64,000 bases of DNA from Parus major (Eukaryota > Chordata > Aves > Passeriformes > Paridae). The translations under genes and the position numbers were made by a program. The stretch covers positions 98,143,781-98,207,780 of the forward strand of contig NC_031768.1 in NCBI RefSeq assembly GCF_001522545.3, given 5' to 3'. The notes below the pieces were generated by a model. It searched no databases, was not told the origin of the DNA, and worked only from the letters and a program-made list of their open reading frames with translations. Shown here piece after piece: positions 60,222 to 64,000 of the stretch (positions are counted from its first letter, which is position 1; each line of letters starts with the position of its first letter).

Positions 60222-61829
60222 CAGTGTTATCAGGAGGCACACAAGATGATGGGGATGAATGTGTTGCACCTAAAGTGACACTTCCGTTCACTGGCCAGTT
60301 TTAAAGCCAGTGGATGGTTGTGAAAGACTGCAAAGATTAATGTCTTGAGACATTTTGGGATGCCTGTGTGGGGAAAAGGGCAGCTCAGGCCTTGCCCTGT
60401 CCCACACCTCCCACCCCTAGAGCCTGTGACCCATCCTGCAGTGGTTCCAGTCAAGGGCACAGCGCAGGTGATGCTCCCCACCTGCCTCTGGAGCCCCTAG
60501 CCCAGCTCCTGAGTGGCCAAATGACCACAAGTCCCACCTGGTGGAAGGGCCCAGGAAAGCCAAGGGGTATTGAAGGCTGAACATGAGGTAATCACATTGT
60601 CTGGACCCTACCTCTCCTTTCTATCATCATTGGAACCCAGGAACTGATAGCTGTATGTGTGCTTTTCTGTATCTTTTCTGTCTTTCTCTCTCCTTCTTCT
60701 AATTCCCTCTTCTAGGAATTTTGAGTAACTTGAAATCAAACGCACTTAAAGTTTGCTAAGATGAGTGGGCCAAGCTAATGCTTTGAGAAGTGTTTCATGT
60801 TGATTTGATGTTGCACGAAATTTTTTTGCCAAAGTTTCTTGATTTTTTTAAAGTTGCCAATGAAGTCTTTTGTGTTGTTTTGACCTTTTGAGAATATCTT
60901 GTCAGTATTTCTCCTGTGCATCTAACTCAGAGTATATGAACCCTTTTAAAACTCTCGATGAGTGAGTTTCTTGGGGCCTTGCAATGGTGGAAATAACATT
61001 TAAATTTCATAAAAAAAGTTGTGACAACTGAGCAATGCTGATCTTCATGTGAAGAAATTACCTGCACCTTAAAAGGGATGTGCTCTCAGTCACCACCTTT
61101 TGTTTTCCTGCTTCAAAAGGCACAGTTTGCTTACCAAAACGAAGCTACACAGGATCCTGTGCTTTGCTTCTCTAGGCTCACATGTTGGTAAGGTGCTGAG
61201 GGACTTCCTGTTTATCTACAAATATCTCATCTTCCAAATCAAACTTGGTTCTCTGGGGATCTGATTAAGTCAAGGCTCAGCCTTCCTGAACAGGTGAAAC
61301 AAGCCATGTTTAGATTTCACTAGCCTTCACACCTCTTGATGGTGAGACACTGTTCAGTCTCATTCTAGGCCCCAGATGTCAGCTGTGGCTCTGGGGCTGC
61401 TCTGAACAGACCTGGCAGTGTTTCTCACCTGCCTGACACAGTGAAAGCTCTACAGGCCCAGACAAATACACCCACTTTGGAAACTCAAACAAGTAACCAG
61501 AAACCATCCTCAGCCTTCTGAATGTCTTCAGACTCCTCCATACATGTATTATGGCACTGGCAGAGCACTGCAAAGTATCTTCAAGAACAATATTGTTTCA
61601 TGTCTATGTATTCTCTGTAAGGATGGCCCTTCCCTCTTTTCTGCAAAGCCTGTACCCAGGTCATGTGAAGCCTGAAAAGGTTAATGCTTTTTCTTCTAAC
61701 ACATTTAGGCTTTTCATTGAATGGCTGTTCTTGTTGTTCAGTTTAAGACCAATGAAGTGCAATCTTGATCAGAGAAGCAAAGTGAAGTGAAAAGAAGGAA
61801 AACAGTAAAAGTAAGAAGACTTTCAGAAG
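60222..61829. other. Intergenic sequence, nothing recognised
   Basis: No gene, RNA or repeat could be supported by eye. Confidence 0.4.
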
Positions 61830-62311
61830 CTGTGAAAATAGGGCTCAGAAAAGAAAAAGCAGAGAACTTAGAGCTAGCTGCAGCTGCAAAGCCTGAAAGT
61901 AAAGAAGATACAATAATACAACATGCAGGGATATGAAACAATAGTTGAGTTTTTAGGCTTGGCTAAGACAGACCTTAAGGCTGCACAAAAATATGCTTAC
62001 CAAGATAGCACAAGGTTATAAGCTTAATATTGGAGTATTGTGTATTGTTAACAGAAAGCAAACAAGCAAGCATTGTTTGAAGGTGTATGTGTGCTTTTAC
62101 TGATTGGCTAGAACAATTGTCTGTAAGTTTAGCAATATGCTATTGGCTGAAAAATTTATGAAATTATGTTCTGTAACAAAGAGATCTTTGGCTGCTCAAG
62201 GCAGACGTGAGCTTGTGCCATCTCCTGTATCTGTAGCTGAGACTGGTACCTGAATAAAGCTTGTGATGCATCAGCTGGCAGTCCCATCACATTTGTGAAA
62301 AAACGCCAACA
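61830..62311 (+). mobile_element. LTR, sense, probably ERVK-type
   Basis: Two ATTGGCT (CCAAT-type) boxes lie near 62102 and 62142, and AATAAAGC at 62253-62258. A short U5 follows, ending GCCAACA. Both ends are approximate and no target duplication was resolved. No internal retroviral sequence was recognised next to it. Confidence 0.6.
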
Positions 62312-62360
62312 AAAAATAAATATAATGAAGTGAAATGAAGGAAAATTAAGTGGAACATAA

Positions 62361-62385
62361 TGAAATGAAATGAAATGAAATGAAA
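62361..62385 (+). repeat. (TGAAA)5 microsatellite
   Basis: Five tandem TGAAA units in an A-rich, imperfectly repeated stretch (62315-62475). Confidence 0.9.
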
Positions 62386-62475
62386 TTATATTACTTGAAA
62401 ATGAGAAATTTCATTTACTTTCATAAAAAAAAGAAGTTACATTTCATGAAAGGAAATCAAATGAGAAATCAATTA

Positions 62476-63429
62476 ATGAAATAAAAGGAAATTTGGTTGT
62501 TTATAATGCTGTCTTGACTAATTCTGTGTCTGTTGTGGTGCTCTTATATGTTATAAACAAAAATCTTCCAGAGCTTTCTCTCTTTAGGGCTTCCATCCTT
62601 GGATCCAGTGCACTGTACATGTAAGTATAACAGCACTTGCCTATACAGATGCAAGTATAACTGCTGCATGCAATAATAAATAATGCTTAGCCCTCAGATA
62701 TATTTCTTATTTTCATGTTTTAAAAATTACTGTTTTCACAAAGAAATATGAGTTCAATTCTATAGATACAGAAATCAAAGCACAGAGAGCCTGTTGAGCA
62801 TTTCTGAGATTATAGTGCAGCCTGAGGGGGAAGAGGATGCACCACCACAGAGCCTCAACTATTTACTTCACTTTCTGTAACAAATAAGTAGTGCTGTGAC
62901 TAGAAATTCATTTTCCATTTCTCAGGCAAATTTCTAAGCCTACTCTTGTGTTTGCTGGGTTGAATCCTAAATTTCAGCCACTGACCAGTCTTATTGTGGT
63001 CTGATAAGATTAGTGTGCCAAGTGGTGGCAGGAATTTTATTAGAGACTAATAATCTAATTTTATTAGAGGCTTGTATAAATATATATACAAGATGTACTA
63101 TGCAGAACTAGCACTGAAGTGGAAATCCTGTACTTCAGCTTTCAGACAACCTTTAAAACTTCCAGTGTATAATTCCTTCTCTCTATAGCTATGCTGGGTT
63201 TAAATGAATTCTCTGAACCAGTGGTGCTCTTTTTGATGTAGCTATCAGTCACTTTTACAGGTCCAAGGCACAGTTAGCAAGTTTGTTTCTGTCAGAAGAA
63301 AATGGTGTCCTTCTGAACAGAAAGGTGAAGCAAGGGTTTTTCTGAGGTGCTAGGTGCTGCACTTGGGTCACCACAACCCTGTGCAGTGCTCCAGGCTGGG
63401 GTAGAGTGACTGGAAAGCTGCCAGTCAGG
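62476..63429. other. Intergenic sequence, nothing recognised
   Basis: AT-rich. No gene, RNA or mobile element could be supported. Confidence 0.4.
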
Positions 63430-64000
63430 AAAGGCCCCGAGGGTGCTGGTCAAGAGCAGATGCACATGAGCCAGGTGTGCCCAAGTGGGCAAGGGCACCT
63501 GGCCTGTACCAGCAATGGTGTGTCCAGCAGGACCAGAGAGTGACTGTCCCTCTGTGCTGGGCACTGCTGAGGCACCTCCAACCCTGGGGTCAGTTCTGGG
63601 CATTTCACTATGAGGACATTGAGGTGCTGGAGCGCATCCAGAGAAGGGAACAGAGCTGGGGAAGGGTCTGGAGCATCAGAAGCAGCTGAGGGGGTAGGAA
63701 GCTCAGCCTGGAGAAGCAGAGGCTCAGGGGGACTTTCTCCACAACTCCTTGACAGGAGGGTGGAGCCAGGTGGGAATCAGGCTCTGCTCACAGGGAACAA
63801 GGGACAGGACAAAATAAAACAGCCTCAAGTTTCCAAGGGCACCAGGGGAGGTTTAGATTAGGAATTATGAAAAAGGGATTGTCAAGTTTTGGAATAGACT
63901 TCTCAGGGAAGTGGCCAAGTCACTATAACTGGAAGTGTTTGAAACCCACGTGGATACAGCACCTGAGGATACTGTTCAATAGTGAACAGGGAGGTGGTGC
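63430..64000 (+). mobile_element. CR1 LINE 3' part, running off the window
   Basis: It contains CTGGAGCGCATCCAGAGAAG, GAGAAGCAGAGGCTCAGGGG, ATTAGGAATTATGAAAAAGG and GGAATAGACTTCTCAGGGAA, matching the order of CR1 ORF2 end and 3' UTR. The left edge is approximate. Confidence 0.8.

Noticed and set aside
1..64000. CRISPR arrays, operons, bacterial promoters or phage features
   Set aside because: The sequence is a vertebrate genome; no such structures are present.

Overview
The window reads as a bird genome, most likely a songbird (passerine). Its repeats are CR1 LINE 3' ends with the usual avian terminal motif, many long ERVL-type and ERVK-type LTRs, and one short element with a tRNA-Ile-like head and a CR1-like tail, which matches the passerine TguSINE type. 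Only one host protein-coding gene can be supported, and it has eukaryotic introns. Three runs of N (about 240, 345 and 320 bases) are assembly gaps. All three lie in the repeat-rich left part.

Layout. From 1 to about 14.8 kb is a nested graveyard of endogenous retroviruses. It holds an old antisense LTR with a younger solo LTR inside it, two or three more LTR pieces, an antisense gammaretrovirus-like pol relic (about 6.8-8.3 kb) and a sense ERVL-like provirus (about 8.4-13.6 kb). That provirus has gag, RNase H and integrase remnants, no recognisable reverse transcriptase, an antisense LTR inserted near its 3' end, and a 3' LTR swollen by a TTC/CTT-rich tract. From 15.36 to 15.74 kb is a CpG-rich block that looks like a promoter and first exon.

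The host gene is CD200 (OX-2 membrane glycoprotein) on the + strand. Four coding exons lie at 16902-16959, 17739-18074, 18720-18986 and 20758-20870. They encode a 257-residue type I membrane protein: signal peptide, IgV domain, IgC2-like domain, one transmembrane helix and a very short tail. All internal introns are phase 1. The stop codon lies 4 nt before a donor site, so the 3' UTR is probably spliced; the best acceptor is at 23444/23445.

From about 25 to 64 kb no further gene can be supported. The sequence holds scattered CR1 fragments, the tRNA-derived SINE, two solo LTRs of one family in opposite orientation with perfect 5-bp target-site duplications (35992-37347 and 58961-60221), a related LTR (49772-51246), another LTR (about 61.8-62.3 kb), a perfect 30-bp inverted repeat (38605-38771), and simple repeats. 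A CR1 copy runs off the right edge.

I found no clearly novel multi-gene system. The points most worth checking are the CD200 gene with its spliced 3' UTR and possible intronic polyadenylation, the LTR just upstream of its promoter in the same orientation, and the structural oddities in the repeats. All repeat boundaries were set by eye.
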